From contig JAKSZP010010632.1 of assembly GCA_022478985.1 (NCBI GenBank), positions 62,001-126,000 of the forward strand: a stretch of DNA of 64,000 bases. Direction: 5' to 3'. Position 1 is the stretch's first letter, and each line of letters begins with the position of its first letter. The stretch comes from Massospora cicadina (taxonomy: Eukaryota > Entomophthoromycota > Entomophthoromycetes > Entomophthorales > Entomophthoraceae). The translations under genes were made by a program, and so were the position numbers. The notes beneath the pieces are model-generated. The model was not told where the DNA came from and made no database searches. It was given only the letters and a program-made list of their open reading frames with translations. Shown here one piece after another: positions 41,766 to 52,245 of this stretch.

Positions 41766-43167
41766 TCAAGGCTCAGGAGAAGTTAGAGCGGGCTGCGTGG
41801 GACCAGTGTTGGGATGGGAGTGTAGAGCGGTGACGGCCACAATCCAGGTGACCAGGATCTTGGCAGCATGGCCTTTGAAGTCAAGCAGGCCCATGCTACC
41901 ATGATGATGAGGGCCAAACATGACCTCTATCCACACTGGTAGAGGGCGGCCTGACCAAAGCCATCCTTGCAGCAAGGCATACAAGGATTTGAAGAAGCTT
42001 GGAGAGAAGGGGATGGTGTGGGCTCCAAACCAGACTTTGGATAGGAGCATAGAGTTGGCTAAAACAACCCTGTCAGTAAGGGAAGTAGGATGGGCTCTGA
42101 GAGAGGTGATTCGCTTCATCATGTTGTCCAGAATATGGCACTCCATTACTGCTGATGCATATCCGCCTGCCTCCATCCACACGCCCGGATGGCGCACCAA
42201 TCCTATGGTAGGGCGTGGCATGAAGGGGAGCACCAGTGGAGCGGTGTGTGTTGAGTTAGTAAGGCGTGGACGTGGGTGAGCAGATGGGCCAGGTTGGGAA
42301 CTAATTGCTGGGGCCCAGCAGTTCTGAAACTGACCAAGGAGGATGATTTCAGTTTTGGAGGCGTTCAGTGCCGCGTTGCTTACCTGGGAATATTCCTGAA
42401 TGAGAGCTTCAAGCGCGCGTGCATCTTGATTAATAGACACCCCAACCATACAATCATCTGCAAACGCCAATATTTTGACTGGGGCTTGGCCTGGCACATG
42501 GACCCCCAGTGAGTTGGGCATTCACATTTCGCAGTAGTGGGTCAAGGCTGAAGTTGTATAAGAGTAGGCTGAGGGGGTCCCCTTGTCGCAAGCCCCTTTG
42601 AGGGCGGACTACTTCCGTTAGGAAGCCAGGGCCACGCACTGCCATTGTTGCAGATTCCGTGAGCAGCATCACCCAGTTGATGAAGCGAGGGGGTAGGCGG
42701 AATTGATGGAGGCAGGCCCTTAGGTATTCCCAGTTTACTCTATCATAGGCCTTTTGTTGGTCCAAGAATACAAGCGCCCCAGAGGCTGTGGACTGACATA
42801 CATTAGCCACAGAGTGCATGTAATCCTAAATTGACCTTCTGAGGATGAAACTGAATTGTTCTGGGGAGATGGTGGCAGATGCTACAGTCCCTAAACGGTT
42901 AGCCATGATTTTTGTTAAAATTTTGGTGTCTGTGTTTGTTAGAGAAATGGGGCGACAGTTGGCCAAGTAAAGCTTATCCCCTTTCTTGAAGAGTGTGACA
43001 GTAAAGGCCTCATGTCCTCCTGGTAGGAGGCGCGTTTCTAACAGGCTTTGGTTAAGTGAGGCAAGCAGAAGTAGGGATATATATTTGAAATATTTTTTGT
43101 AGAACTCATATGGAATGCCATCTGGGCCTGGCATTTTCGGTTTGGCGCACCACAAATGGCTGTCCAT
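41766..43167 (-). pseudogene. LINE-3 reverse transcriptase
   Basis: Three frames cover the domain. Frame 42826-43167 has GPDGIPYEFYKKYFKY and KKGDKLYLANCRPISLTNTD. Frame 42454-42819 has FLDQQKAYDRVNWEYL and GLRQGDPLSLLLYNFSLDPL. Frame 41766-42521 has VKILAFADDCMVGVSI, the catalytic F-A-D-D box with both Asp, then the thumb. A stop just above 42819 and a shift near 42490 are the main lesions. It is the RT that probably also copied the SINE tails. Confidence 0.88.
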
Positions 43168-43205
43168 AATTTGTTCAGAGTAATTAAATTCATTATTTCT
43201 GGGTA

Positions 43206-43595
43206 TCAGAAAATGGTGCGGATATGAGCTCTGTTGAGAAATTCTGCCACTTCAGCCGGCTGAATTGGTTTGGCTTGGTACAACTCAGAGTAATATTTTT
43301 GCATTTCAATTGCCACTTTGGCCAGTGTATCCACAATAGAATTATCTGATCTTCGCACCTGTGTGCAGGCCACGCTCTGGCATGGTGCAAAATTTTTTTT
43401 AAAGAAATATGCGGTGCACTTGTTGCCTTTAGTGATGCATGTGGCCCTGTATTGAACACAAACCTGATGTTTGCGTTGCCTTTTGAGTGCGTTGAGGTGG
43501 GCAGCTGCCTCCACCCACTTCCGGCCCCATGTAGGGCTGTATCCTGTAGCTGGAATGTTGGACTCCAAGTGTGCCAGTTCTGCCAGAGCCCACAA
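43206..43595 (-). pseudogene. LINE-3 ORF2 linker region
   Basis: The 129-residue frame has LAHLESNIPATGYSPTWGRK and YFFKKNFAPCQSVACTQVRR, matching the same region of LINE-1. It lies between endonuclease and RT, and its function in the family is structural. The start given is the first ATG in an interrupted larger ORF. Confidence 0.7.
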
Positions 43596-44030
43596 GATAA
43601 CCGCCGATGTGGCTCATGAGCGTCTGGAGGAGAGATGGTGAGAGTGGCGGATGGTGTCCTCTTTGAAAGTTGCCCATGTGGAAATGGGGTCCACACAAAA
43701 CGGTGCAACAAACTTTTTTGCCAAAGTTGCCTCTTCCACCCATGTGGAAAATCCTGGTGACACGAGCTTGGGGGGGGCAGATTTTGCACCAATATGGGGC
43801 CTTGGCAATTGTGACAGGTAGGTGGTATGTTATCAAGACCAGTCGGTGGTCGGAGAATTCTATTTTTGTTGTTTTGAAGTGGGAGATGTGGGGTTGGAAT
43901 TTCGCTGGCATTAGAATAAGGTTGATGCGGGTCATGGACCTTAATTGGCCGTTGTGGATGTGGGGACGCATCATATTTTTGAGCAGTGGGGCATGTCACA
44001 GCAGCACATCCATTAACCCAAGGGTGGCCT

Positions 44031-44524
44031 TTAAAACGCATAGTTCAACGTGACCCTGTGGGGCGTGGGGTGACGGAGGCATTGGTCCATTGGTGTGTTT
44101 AGCCAACAGTTCATGTCACTGACTATGAATGGGTTTGGGGGTAGCAGGAGGGATTTGACTGATGAGAAAAATTCCTGACACTTGCGTGCACCATTTGGGG
44201 CATAGATATTGATGATTACGTGCACTACATCAGCCCACAAGAAAGTGACAATGAGCACTCAGCCATTTAGGAATGTTTCTGAGGATACAAATTTGAAAAA
44301 TTATTTTTCTTGATTAGCACCCCACAGTGCTTTGACCAGAATGATAGGGATGGGAGGAGCATTGTTTTCCAAGTTTCCTTGGAATCTTGTGGACAGTGGG
44401 ACTCCTGGATGGCCAGGATATCCATGGGTAAATTGTGGTGTAAAAAACTCAGTTTCCTAGCCCAGGACGGGGAGGCCTTGAGTTCAGCAATATTCAATGT
44501 CCCTAAAGTGAAGGTTTCCCCCAT
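44031..44524 (-). pseudogene. LINE-3 endonuclease
   Basis: Frame 44267-44524 opens MGETFTLGTLNIAELKASP and carries DILAIQESHCPQDSKETW with the catalytic Glu of the apurinic-type nuclease family. Frame 44031-44258 continues with IINIYAPNGARK and IVSDMNCWLN, the block usually reading G-D-F-N. The later DHRLV block is in frame 43429-43974. A frameshift near 44260 separates the first two. This domain nicks the target for LINE integration. Confidence 0.78.
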
Positions 44525-45007
44525 TGCACCTTAGGTGCGAGGGGGTGGGCCCCGGGCCCACCAGCCTCTTCTAGGTCCCCACAGGCTTTCACAGCAGCGC
44601 GGGTGTTAGCAGCAACACTATTGGAGTTTTTGTTAATTTTTGTGGAAAGAGTCACGTTGGCTTTGGCCTTCGCTTTTTGTTTTCCTGACGTCGGATGAAT
44701 TTTTTGTGGTGTGGATGAGTTCGGTGCACCGTTGAGTAGATCAAAAATTTTTTTCAGTTGGGATAGGTCCCAAGTCAGTTTTGACTGGAGCTTGGGTTCA
44801 ACTATTGGGTGAGATCGAGTCTCCCATCAGATCCTCAGATTGAGTGGCCCGCTCAGCATGGGCTTCCCAATCTGATTGGTTGATGGATTCCCGAGTTGCT
44901 TCCACCACAAAGGTCTCCATGTCCTCCTGGCGTTGTGAGTGTGGGATAGCGGTAGTGGCCTTGGCCGTTTCCTTGGCCATGGCCCTATGGGCCTGCTTAG
45001 CCTTCTT

Positions 45008-45796
45008 TCACTCTTGAGGTGAGACAGGCTTTACTAGTAAGTAGCAGCCTTTTGCTCCCCATGGGAAGGCCTCTTTGGTACTGGTGGTTGATTCATAGTG
45101 AGCCTCCCCATTGGTCATGGCTGCTGAGGGGTGCTCTTGGAATGTGGTGCCCTCCTTGATAGGGCATGTGTGCACCTTGTGGCTGAACGCGTCACAGTGG
45201 GTGCAAATGGGGGGCGCGCTGTCCACGGTCACCCAGAATGGGTGGGTGGTATGCCCTGCAATATTAATAAAAGTGGAGTGCGGAATCTGGGTTAGGTCCT
45301 TTGCAATCTCCTCAGTTGGGGTCAGAACTGTGATGGCTTTGCTGGTGCACAGGTGTGGCATCAGCGTGAAGTGTTGCATTTCAAAATATTGTATTTCGCC
45401 ATATATGGTGAGACCATCTTTCAGGTGTTGTTCCAAAATGGCACGTTTTACCATAGTAGGCAAAAAGTCAAACGTGAGGAAAATTTGGTTTTGTTTTGTC
45501 CATCTGGTGCATTTGGTTTTGACGACCCATTGCCCTTCAGGGAGGTTGACCACTATGCACACCACTGCAGCCTCTTCTGCTGCTTTTTTGCTCTCGAAAC
45601 CTAGGTCCAGCCAACTGTGTGACATGGAGTGAGGTGCAACATACACCGCAGTTGGGAAAATTTTGTGTACATCTTCACAAAATTTTTCCCATAAGGCTGT
45701 TTTTGGATGTCCAGATACACGTGGACTCTGAATTCCACCAATGAAAGTGGTTGGGGGTGTGGCGTGTTGATGTACTGGTTGCATCGTGCTTGCCAT
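45008..45796 (-). CDS. LINE-3 ORF1, RNA-binding protein with zinc knuckle
   Basis: An uninterrupted 262-residue frame. Residues 30-150 resemble an RNA-recognition-type domain (YVAPHSMSHSWLDLGFESKK, WTKQNQIFLTFDFLP, YGEIQYFEMQHF). A C-x2-C-x4-H-x4-C knuckle follows near residues 198-215, HPFWVTVDSAPPICTHC then DAFSHKVHTCP. A shorter frame at 44798-44980 continues the charged tail past a stop. ORF1 proteins coat LINE RNA in cytoplasmic particles. The ATG at 45794-45796 begins MASTMQPVHQHATPP. It is the best-preserved ORF1 here; whether it is expressed is unknown. Confidence 0.8.
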   Translation of the reverse strand: MASTMQPVHQHATPPTTFIGGIQSPRVSGHPKTALWEKFCEDVHKIFPTAVYVAPHSMSHSWLDLGFESKKAAEEAAVVCIVVNLPEGQWVVKTKCTRWTKQNQIFLTFDFLPTMVKRAILEQHLKDGLTIYGEIQYFEMQHFTLMPHLCTSKAITVLTPTEEIAKDLTQIPHSTFINIAGHTTHPFWVTVDSAPPICTHCDAFSHKVHTCPIKEGTTFQEHPSAAMTNGEAHYESTTSTKEAFPWGAKGCYLLVKPVSPQE

Positions 45797-46231
45797 GTGA
45801 GTATCTCTGGGGAAATTGTGACTGCCAGTTTTTTAAGATTTTTGTCTATTCCGCCAGATTCTCCGGGGCGTTTTTGAACGTTGGAGGCCGTGGGCCTTCC
45901 ACCTGCTCCTCTTACCTTGCTTGCCCAACTGCTCCCTGATATGGGCGCAGACTAATCTCCTCTGTGAGATTATCAAACTAGATTCAGTCTTGAATTGAAT
46001 AGGTTGCAATAGTGATTGCAACAAGAAATAAAAGTCCCAATAGTTGAAATTTCTTCTACTTAAATATTATATTGTGATTATAGGCATGTTTCTGAGATAA
46101 GTTGTATGATGTTATTCTTAGCAAAATGTTATATAAATCCCCAATTATTATTTAATTAATTAAGTATTTACCTCAATATATTATATACTTGAGCTCTTTC
46201 TTTCCAACAAAAGTTAATAATTGAACTATAA

Positions 46232-47073
46232 TGTCATGGTCACATGACATCATAGTGGGGACCAACCCCAAGGATAAGGATGGGCGCCAGGAGGCCCATA
46301 AGGTGAAGTTATAGGCCCTCCCTGACCTTAGGCATACCTTAGACCAACGCTAGGTATGGGCAAAATATGCCCAGGTTGGTACTAGTGGGGTGCCAAATGC
46401 CCAGCCCCTTTTGATGGCCAAGGCGTTGAAACAAATGGTCTATGTAACGAATGCAGATGGTTCAGTTCAGTTTGTCAAGGAATGGGGGTTTGAAACTTGT
46501 TCCATTTACAAAATCACATGTTTGGGTCAAATCCAACTCCAATCAATTACACAAGTGAAGTCAGTTTTAGCATATTATACCAATCTGGATGGTAGCATGT
46601 GACTATTGGTGGGTTGGTGCTTGGGTCCACTTATGCAAACCCCTTATTCCCCTGTCAAAGTTAAATTTGTTTTCCTCGACCAACATTCCTTGTTGGTTGA
46701 CTTCCCAATAACAATTTCCCCAATTTTACCATTTTGATTTATGATTTTTCTAGCAATCCTGTGTGCGAACCTCTTTGAGGAGGTCTCGCGCTCTGTTAAC
46801 CTTGCCAATTGAACACAATATGATTATCACTTCATGCACCTTTGGTTCGCCCAGGTACCCTCCAACCTGGGTCATTTACCCCAAATCTCCATGTGCACTG
46901 CGATGTTTTTTATCTGGTTACTTAACACATTTCTTTGCTTGAGTTGTTATTGCTCCAGCACCCTCTTCTGGGCACTAGTAGCTTTAGTATTAACAGCTAG
47001 TTTTCTTGCATTGGCTTTGTGCACAGTGCACAACCACGCTGGAAACAGGAGAGTTATAGACACTTTCCTTACA
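46232..47073 (+). repeat. 5' LTR of Ty3 copy 3
   Basis: It begins TGTCATGGTCACATGACATC and ends ctttccttaca. The segment gttggttgact at 46692-46702 is repeated in complement at the PBS. A ttaaat-type element lies about 35 bp before it. It matches the 3' LTR almost throughout. Confidence 0.92.
46692..46702 (+). promoter_or_regulatory. Putative transcript start / self-primer of Ty3 copy 3
   Basis: The 11 bases gttggttgact are the exact reverse complement of the PBS at 47076-47086. In Tf1 the first 11 nt of the mRNA fold back to prime reverse transcription, which would place the start of the R region here. It is present in the 3' LTR too (near 51789-51799). The start site itself is inferred. 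Confidence 0.65.
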
Positions 47074-47075
47074 TT

Positions 47076-47086
47076 AGTCAACCAAC
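47076..47086 (+). promoter_or_regulatory. Primer binding site (self-priming type) of Ty3 copy 3
   Basis: The bases agtcaaccaac begin three bases into the sequence after the LTR end (ttagtcaaccaacc). They are perfectly complementary over exactly 11 nt to 46692-46702, and the match ends at both sides. No TGG start of a tRNA-type PBS is present. Confidence 0.75.
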
Positions 47087-47385
47087 CTCTTAACTCTATG
47101 TGCATGAACTTTTTCCATGTGGAATTTTTCCAAAGTGGAAACAGTGGGCACCAGCTGTGGGATTCAGCTGTCATTATCTGCACCGCAGTTTCCTCTTTTT
47201 CCCAACGGTTGGAGCAACTCAGCGTTATTATGGTTGTCTCCAACTGGAAAATATCCACCCTTCATGCTTGTACCTGGTGGATACAAATGCTTTGAGGCCT
47301 GAATGTCATGATTTCCTGACTTTTCGCCATATTTATCAATTTTAATTTAAATGAACGTGTTTTACTTCACCTGCATTTTCAGAAA

Positions 47386-47790
47386 ATGCCAGTGGAATTG
47401 GCGCAGATGGTCCTGGAGGTGTTGGCCTTGGATAACATTGGTCATTCTGTTGCTGTTCAAGGGATAGGGTTGTTTACGTCTAAAAACGCGTTTTATAAAA
47501 AATATATTATCTCTACCTCAGAACTGTTTATTAGTTCTTTTGGCCTGAATGAGGACCCTATTATGGTATATCAGATTACCCCTGAGAACCCACGTTTGAC
47601 CCCTACCATGAACTGGGGCACTTAGGAAGTGGAAAAGGAACTTTGTTTGAAATATAATAATTTATATGCACTTGAAGAAGGTGTGGTGAGATATGTAGCC
47701 TCAGTAGTAAGAGTGGCCCACTTCCCTCCCCCTTCTATGATTTCAAAACTTACCCTGATGGCTTTCTCACGCCAGAGAAAAATTTTCAGG
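47386..47790 (+). pseudogene. Ty3 copy 3 gag remnant
   Basis: An ATG at 47386 opens MPVELAQMVLEVLALDNIG, open for 79 residues to a stop at 47625. The frame resumes past the stop to near 47790. The whole gag is much shorter than the usual 300 residues or more, and I see no zinc knuckle, so an internal deletion is likely. Assignment is by position between PBS and protease. Confidence 0.55.
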
Positions 47791-47797
47791 TGAGGTA

Positions 47798-48274
47798 GTG
47801 GCGTTTTCTGCATTGAATAAATTCCATTCTGGATACTTCTTATTGACCGCTACCCTTACATCCCCTTTGGGGAAATTCAGCACAACTATTTTAGTGTATA
47901 CCGGGGCCACTAATAATTTTATTGACCAATACCTTGCTGACTACCTTGAGTTGAGTTACTCACCAGGTGGTATGGTTAGAGGTGGGGCTTCTCAAGGTAT
48001 ACCTGCACTGAACATTATGGGGTTGGTGGACTACCAGGTGGGCGCCTATCTTTTGTCTGACCAGTTTTCAAGCTATCAGAACCTCTTGTACCCCATTATT
48101 TTTGGTGTAGAGTGGTGGAGAAAGTTTGACGTCAGGACTAATTTGAAAGAAAACACTCTATTTTTATCTTTGTCCAATGGTCACATGTTGATTGTTCCTT
48201 TGTCAGAGGATAACGCCCAGGGAAAATTACCTTATTGCCCGATATACCCACTTTTAAGCTTGCCCCTTTTCTGA
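47798..48274 (+). pseudogene. Ty3 copy 3 protease
   Basis: The 158-residue frame contains TTILVYTGATNNFIDQYLAD near residues 28-47. The retropepsin motif D-T-G-A has become Y-T-G-A, so the catalytic Asp is gone. The flanking sequence PIIFGVEWWRKFDVRTN fits the usual post-protease region of chromoviruses. It overlaps the RT frame starting 48235. Confidence 0.75.
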
Positions 48275-49060
48275 AGCCCTCTGTAGAGGTTCCCTTACCG
48301 TCCTTTTTGGAGGGGTTGGAAACTTCTTTTGATGTAGCCTACGCTAACACACTTCCTGAGCACTCTGAATTTGATTGTGACTTCAAGCTCACTGTGGATC
48401 TGGTGCATATAGCTTCCCCCATTTGCCCATTGACTGTGCAGGAGGAAGAGGCGTTGGATGTGTGGGTGAAGGATAAGTTAGCCAAAGGTGCTATTTTTCA
48501 GCGTACCTCCCCTGTTTTCTCCCCGCTTCTCTTTTTTGAGAAGGCTGATGGTACTCTACGCCCCTGCGTAGACTATGGAAACCTCAATAACGTTACTGTA
48601 TCAGACCTCCATCCCATCTCTTTAGATTCACAGATTGCACGCTATGTGGAGAAGGCGAAGGTCTTCTCCAAGCTGAATTGCCTCAATGTGTTCAATCAGA
48701 TCCAGATTAAAAAAAGGACAAGAGTGGTTAACCGCATTCTGTACCAGAAAAGAGATCTTCTAGTTTCAGGTCATACCCTTTGGGCTCAATAATGCCCCTG
48801 CTATCTTTCAACGCCAGTTTGATGCAGCGTTGGGGGACTTGTTAGGGGTATGCGCGGTTGCCTACATGGATGACATTCTGATGTTTTCCCCTGACCATGA
48901 GTCCCATGCAGTACACCTTCAGAAAGTGGTGAAGAGGTTAAAGGCAGCCAGCCTTCACTGAAGATAAGCAAGTGTGAGTTTTTTAAGTCCCAGGTCACTT
49001 TTCTGGGCAACGTCATGTTTGACCAAGGACACATGATACTCCAGACAAGGAGAAGGAGAT
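48235..49060 (+). pseudogene. Ty3 copy 3 reverse transcriptase
   Basis: Frame 48235-48792 carries EEALDVWVKDKLAKGAIF, LRPCVDYGNLNNVTVSD and FSKLNCLNVFNQIQIKK, where the usual L-D-x-x-x-A-F motif is altered. A shift near 48720-48790 leads to FQRQFDAALGDLLGVCAVAY and then MDDILMFS, so the Y-M-D-D box is intact at about 48865-48880. The thumb ISKCEFFKSQVTFLG follows. Frameshift, not active-site loss, is its main fault. Confidence 0.88.
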
Positions 49061-49094
49061 TCATGAGTGGCCAGCCCCCACCTCTGTCAAGGAA

Positions 49095-49735
49095 TTGAGA
49101 AGCTTTTTGGGGACATGTACGTTTCTCAAGAAGTTCATTCCAAATCTTTCTGAGGTGGCAGCTTCCTTATATAAGACTAGCTTTGCAAAGGTGCTTCATT
49201 GGTCCTCCGGTTTGAAGGATGCTTTCCAAGCAGTGAAGTGCACCCTGTTATCCACATCTGTCCTTCACCATGTCAAACCTTCCAAAGAGTTCATTGTGTC
49301 TATGTATCCAACTTTGCCATAGCGGCTGCCTTGTTACAAGTAGGTGAAGATGGGATAGAGCATCCAGTGGGATATTTTTCTAGAAAAATGTCTTTGCCAG
49401 AGTTGAACTACGCCGTTTATGATAAAGAGTTACTGGCAGTGGTGGAGGCGCTGACTTATTGGCATCACCACTTGCATGGCTCATCCCAACCTTTCTGGGT
49501 ATGTACAGACCACCGGGACTTGCTGTACTACCGCGATCCTCATGTCCTAACCCCACGGCAGACCCATTGGCATGAGATCCTTGTCCAATTTGCATTCACA
49601 TATGAGTTCACCAAGGGCAAGGATAATGGTTTGGTGGATGCTTTGAGCCACAACCCTGCTTTAGTGCCCAATCCCACGGAGGTAGAAGTTCATAACACAC
49701 AGTTGATGATTTCACAAAATAAAATCATGTCCTAA
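49095..49735 (+). pseudogene. Ty3 copy 3 RT connection and RNase H
   Basis: Frame 49095-49322 has LRSFLGTCTFLKKFIPNLSE, the start of the connection. Frame 49199-49735 has IEHPVGYFSRKMSLPELNY, VYDKELLAVVEALTYWHHHL with the RNase H Glu, WVCTDHRDLLYYRDP and KGKDNGLVDALSHNP. A shift near 49310 separates the frames and removes the first Asp block from continuity. Confidence 0.85.
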
Positions 49736-49798
49736 CTTTCCTCTCCCTCAGCCAGCGGGCCAGCGCTTGCCCCTCTGGAAAATGCGGAGGAATATAGT

Positions 49799-50982
49799 AT
49801 GTTCAGAAAGGTAGTCCTTTCTCAGCCTTTGGCAGCCAAATATACTATGATACTTGCTAAGAGCGCTTTGAATCAAGAAGATCTCTCCAGGGGCTATCAC
49901 ATGAAGGATGAGATGGTGTGGTTTCAGGGGCATCTATGGGTTCCTTCTGGACCACTGCGCCTGGAAATAATCCGGGGCCATCATGATGGACTCACCGTTG
50001 GTCATCCTGGTAAAGCAAAGATGTTGGAGTTAATACAATGCACGTACAATTGGAAGGGCTTGCCTGCCTAAGTGGGGCGGTATTGTAAAGAGTGTCTGAT
50101 CTGCAATCAGATGAAACCCAATCGGCAGCCTTTAGCGGGGTTGTTGGTACCAGTCCAAAAGGCTGAAGGGCCCTGGACTTCCCTATCAGTGGATTTCATT
50201 GTGGAGTTACCTGTCTCTGATGGTTACAATGCCATTATAGTGGTGGTGGACCGTTTTATGAAGTTCTCCCACTTCATTCCTTGCAGAACTACAATAACCA
50301 TGGCTGAGATGTCCAGGCTCTTTGTCACGCATGTGTTTGCGCTCCATGGGGTTCCCCAAGAGATTATCAGTGACTGGGGACCCCAATTTACCTCCATCTT
50401 TTGGGAAGAGTTGTGTATGACTCTTCAGATTTGCCCCTGCCATTTGACTGCCTATCACTCTCAATCAGATGGGCAGACTGAACGTGTGAACCAGTGCTTG
50501 AGCAGTTCTTGCAGTGTTACACCACCGCGGATCATACAGATTGGGCTTCTCACCTTCCTATGGCCCAATTCAGTTACAACAACACTAAACATTCATCTAT
50601 CAGTTGTTCCCCTTTTTTCGCCAGCCATGGCTTTAACCCCGCCTTTAACATGGAGCCCAGCTGTGGATCTAAAGTTGAAGCGGTGGTGGACTTTGCCAAG
50701 ACAATCAAGAAGGTCCACCAGGGGGCTTCAACAAGCTTGGAGGCGGCAATGCAAGTGTATAAGGAGAACGCTGATGGGAAGCGCCGAGTGGGTCCTGCAT
50801 ACAAGGAAGGGGATTTCGTGATGCTTGATGCTCATAACATCCTTATCAAGCAGCCATGCAAGAAGCTAGGACCAAAGAGGATTGGCCCCTACCGCGTTGT
50901 TAGAAAGGTGGGCCATGCCTCATATCAGCTAGATGTCCCCCCTCATTTTGGATCTTCTCTGTGTTTCATGAGAGCAAACTGA
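49799..50982 (+). pseudogene. Ty3 copy 3 integrase and GPY module
   Basis: The zinc-binding N-terminus has GHHDGLTVGHPG and CKECLICNQM, with an in-frame stop at 50069-50071 between them. The core has SVDFIVELPV, VPQEIISDWGPQF and SDGQTERVNQ, so all three D, D, E residues remain. A frameshift near 50490-50500 leads to frame 50494-50982, which includes PKRIGPYRVVRKVGHASYQL, the GPY module. With one stop and one shift it is close to intact. Confidence 0.9.
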
Positions 50983-50989
50983 CGTTGTT

Positions 50990-51305
50990 TGAGGGCCCCC
51001 CACCAGAGACTCCTGAGGCCTATCTAGTGGATGGGGCGCCAGAGTGGGATGTGGAAGATATAGTTGCCTCCTGCCACATTAAAAGAAGACTGGAGTACCT
51101 GGTATCCTGGAAGGGCTTTGACGCTGCAGAGAACAGTTGGGTTCCAGCGCATGACTGTGTGCATGCCCAAGATCTGATTAAAGCCTTCCACAAGCGTTTC
51201 CACCAGGCTGTTGGATCTCAACCCAAACTGAATGTTGCCGCCATGAAGTTGACCCCTGCCCACAAGAACTTTTCCCTGGCGCAAGCCCCTGGAGGGGGGG
51301 CTTGA
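50990..51305 (+). pseudogene. Ty3 copy 3 chromodomain
   Basis: Frame 50961-51305 reads VEDIVASCHIKRRLEYLVSW then KGFDAAENSWVPAHDCVHAQ and DLIKAFHKRFH, a canonical chromodomain with its aromatic residues (Y, W, and a W later). It ends LAQAPGGGA before the polypurine tract at 51316-51328. Chromodomains at this place bind histone marks and steer integration. The domain itself is unbroken; the polyprotein upstream is not. Confidence 0.88.
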
Positions 51306-51328
51306 GCCCCATCAGGAAGAGAGGTTAA

Positions 51329-52169
51329 TGTCATGGTGTCATGACATCATAGTGGGGACCAACCCCAAGGATAAGGATGGGCGCCAGGAGGCCCATAAGG
51401 TGAAGTTATAGGCCCTCCCTGACCTTAGGCATACCCTAGACCAACACTGGGTACAGGCAAAATATGCCCAGGTTGGTACTAGTGGGGTGCCAAATGCCCA
51501 GCCCCTTTTGATGGCCCAGGCGTCAAAACAACGGTCTACATAACAAACGCGGATGGTTTGGTTCAGTTTGTCGAGGAATGGGGTTTTAAAACTGTTTCAT
51601 TTACAAAATCACATGTTTGGGTCAAATCCAACTTCAATCAATTACACAAGTGAAGTCAGTTTTAGCATATTATACCAATCTGGATGGTAGCATGTGACTA
51701 TTGGTGGGTTGGTGCTTGGGTCCACTTATGCAAACCCCTTATTCCCCTGTCAAAGTTTAAATTTGTTTTCCTCGACCAACATTCCTTGTTGGTTGACTTC
51801 CCAATAACAATTTCCCCAATTTTACCATTTTGATTTATGATTTTTCTAGCAATCCTGTGTGCGAACCTCTTTGAGGAGGTCTCGCGCTCCGTTAACCTTG
51901 CCAATTGAACACAATATGATTATCACTTCATGCACCTTTGGTTCGCCCAGGTACCCTCCAACCTGGGTCATTTACCCCAAATCTCCATGTGCACTGCGAT
52001 GTTTTTTATCTGGTTACTTATCACATTTCTTTGCTTGAGTTGTTATTGCTCCAGCACCCTCTTCTGGGCACTAGTAGCTTTGGTATTAACGGCTAGTTTC
52101 CTTGCGTTGGCTTTATGCGCCGTGCACAATCACGTTGGAAACAGGAGAGTTATAGACACTCTCCTTACA
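51329..52169 (+). repeat. 3' LTR of Ty3 copy 3
   Basis: It begins TGTCATGGTGTCATGACATC and ends ctctccttaca before TATAA. It is nearly identical to 46232-47073, with scattered differences. The open frames through both LTRs (103 and 153 residues, hydrophobic) are discussed under rejected items. Confidence 0.92.
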
Positions 52170-52245
52170 TATAAGGACAACTTAGAATCTTCTCTCAAGA
52201 AGACGCAACATACTAAGTATACCAAACCTGTCATATTGTGACATT

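Larger units (their letters stand above)
40753..46036 (-). mobile_element. LINE-3, L1-like retrotransposon, full length
   Basis: Target duplications of 19 bp with one mismatch flank it: ccaatagttggaatttctt (40734-40752) and ccaatagttgaaatttctt (46037-46055). Length is 5284 bp. ORF1, endonuclease, RT and C-terminal zinc knuckle are all present with fewer breaks than in LINE-1 or LINE-2. The 3' tail on the minus strand is ggtcggccttccccacaata followed by an AT-rich end. Family A copy 2 shows the empty site. Confidence 0.92.
46232..52169 (+). mobile_element. Ty3/gypsy chromovirus copy 3, near complete
   Basis: A 5-bp duplication TATAA flanks it (46227-46231 and 52170-52174). LTRs of 842 and 841 bp are highly similar. 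The order is LTR, self-complementary PBS, short gag, protease, RT, RNase H, integrase, GPY module, chromodomain, polypurine tract (gaagagaggttaa), LTR. Total 5938 bp. A handful of stops and shifts disable it, but it is the youngest large Ty3 element in the window. It belongs to the Tf1/sushi-like chromoviruses by chromodomain and priming. Confidence 0.93.
40094..52245. repeat. Repeat family A, copy 1, interrupted by LINE-3 and Ty3 copy 3
   Basis: Pieces 40094-40752, 46037-46231 and 52175-52245 join into a sequence that aligns with 53851-54768. Shared landmarks include caatatctgct, cctcgcttctgact versus catcacttctgact, and tcatattgtga at the end. Both copies start near TGTYRGWCAYTYCAATATCTG and this one ends TGACA, which would suit LTRs. 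No matching target duplication was found, so the LTR reading is tentative. The copy is therefore older than both insertions. Confidence 0.65.

Noticed and set aside
43193..44041. 282-residue minus-strand frame in LINE-3
   Set aside because: It runs out of phase through the endonuclease and linker of LINE-3, whose own frames show conserved motifs. It is a shadow frame, His/Pro-rich and without a domain.
46834..47295. 153-residue hydrophobic open frame (and its 103-residue partner at 51930-52241)
   Set aside because: Both lie mostly in the Ty3 copy 3 LTRs, and the longer one runs on into the leader past the PBS. LTR-internal frames are usually incidental; no homology or separate start signal is visible. 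Its two hydrophobic segments are noted in case other copies keep the frame.
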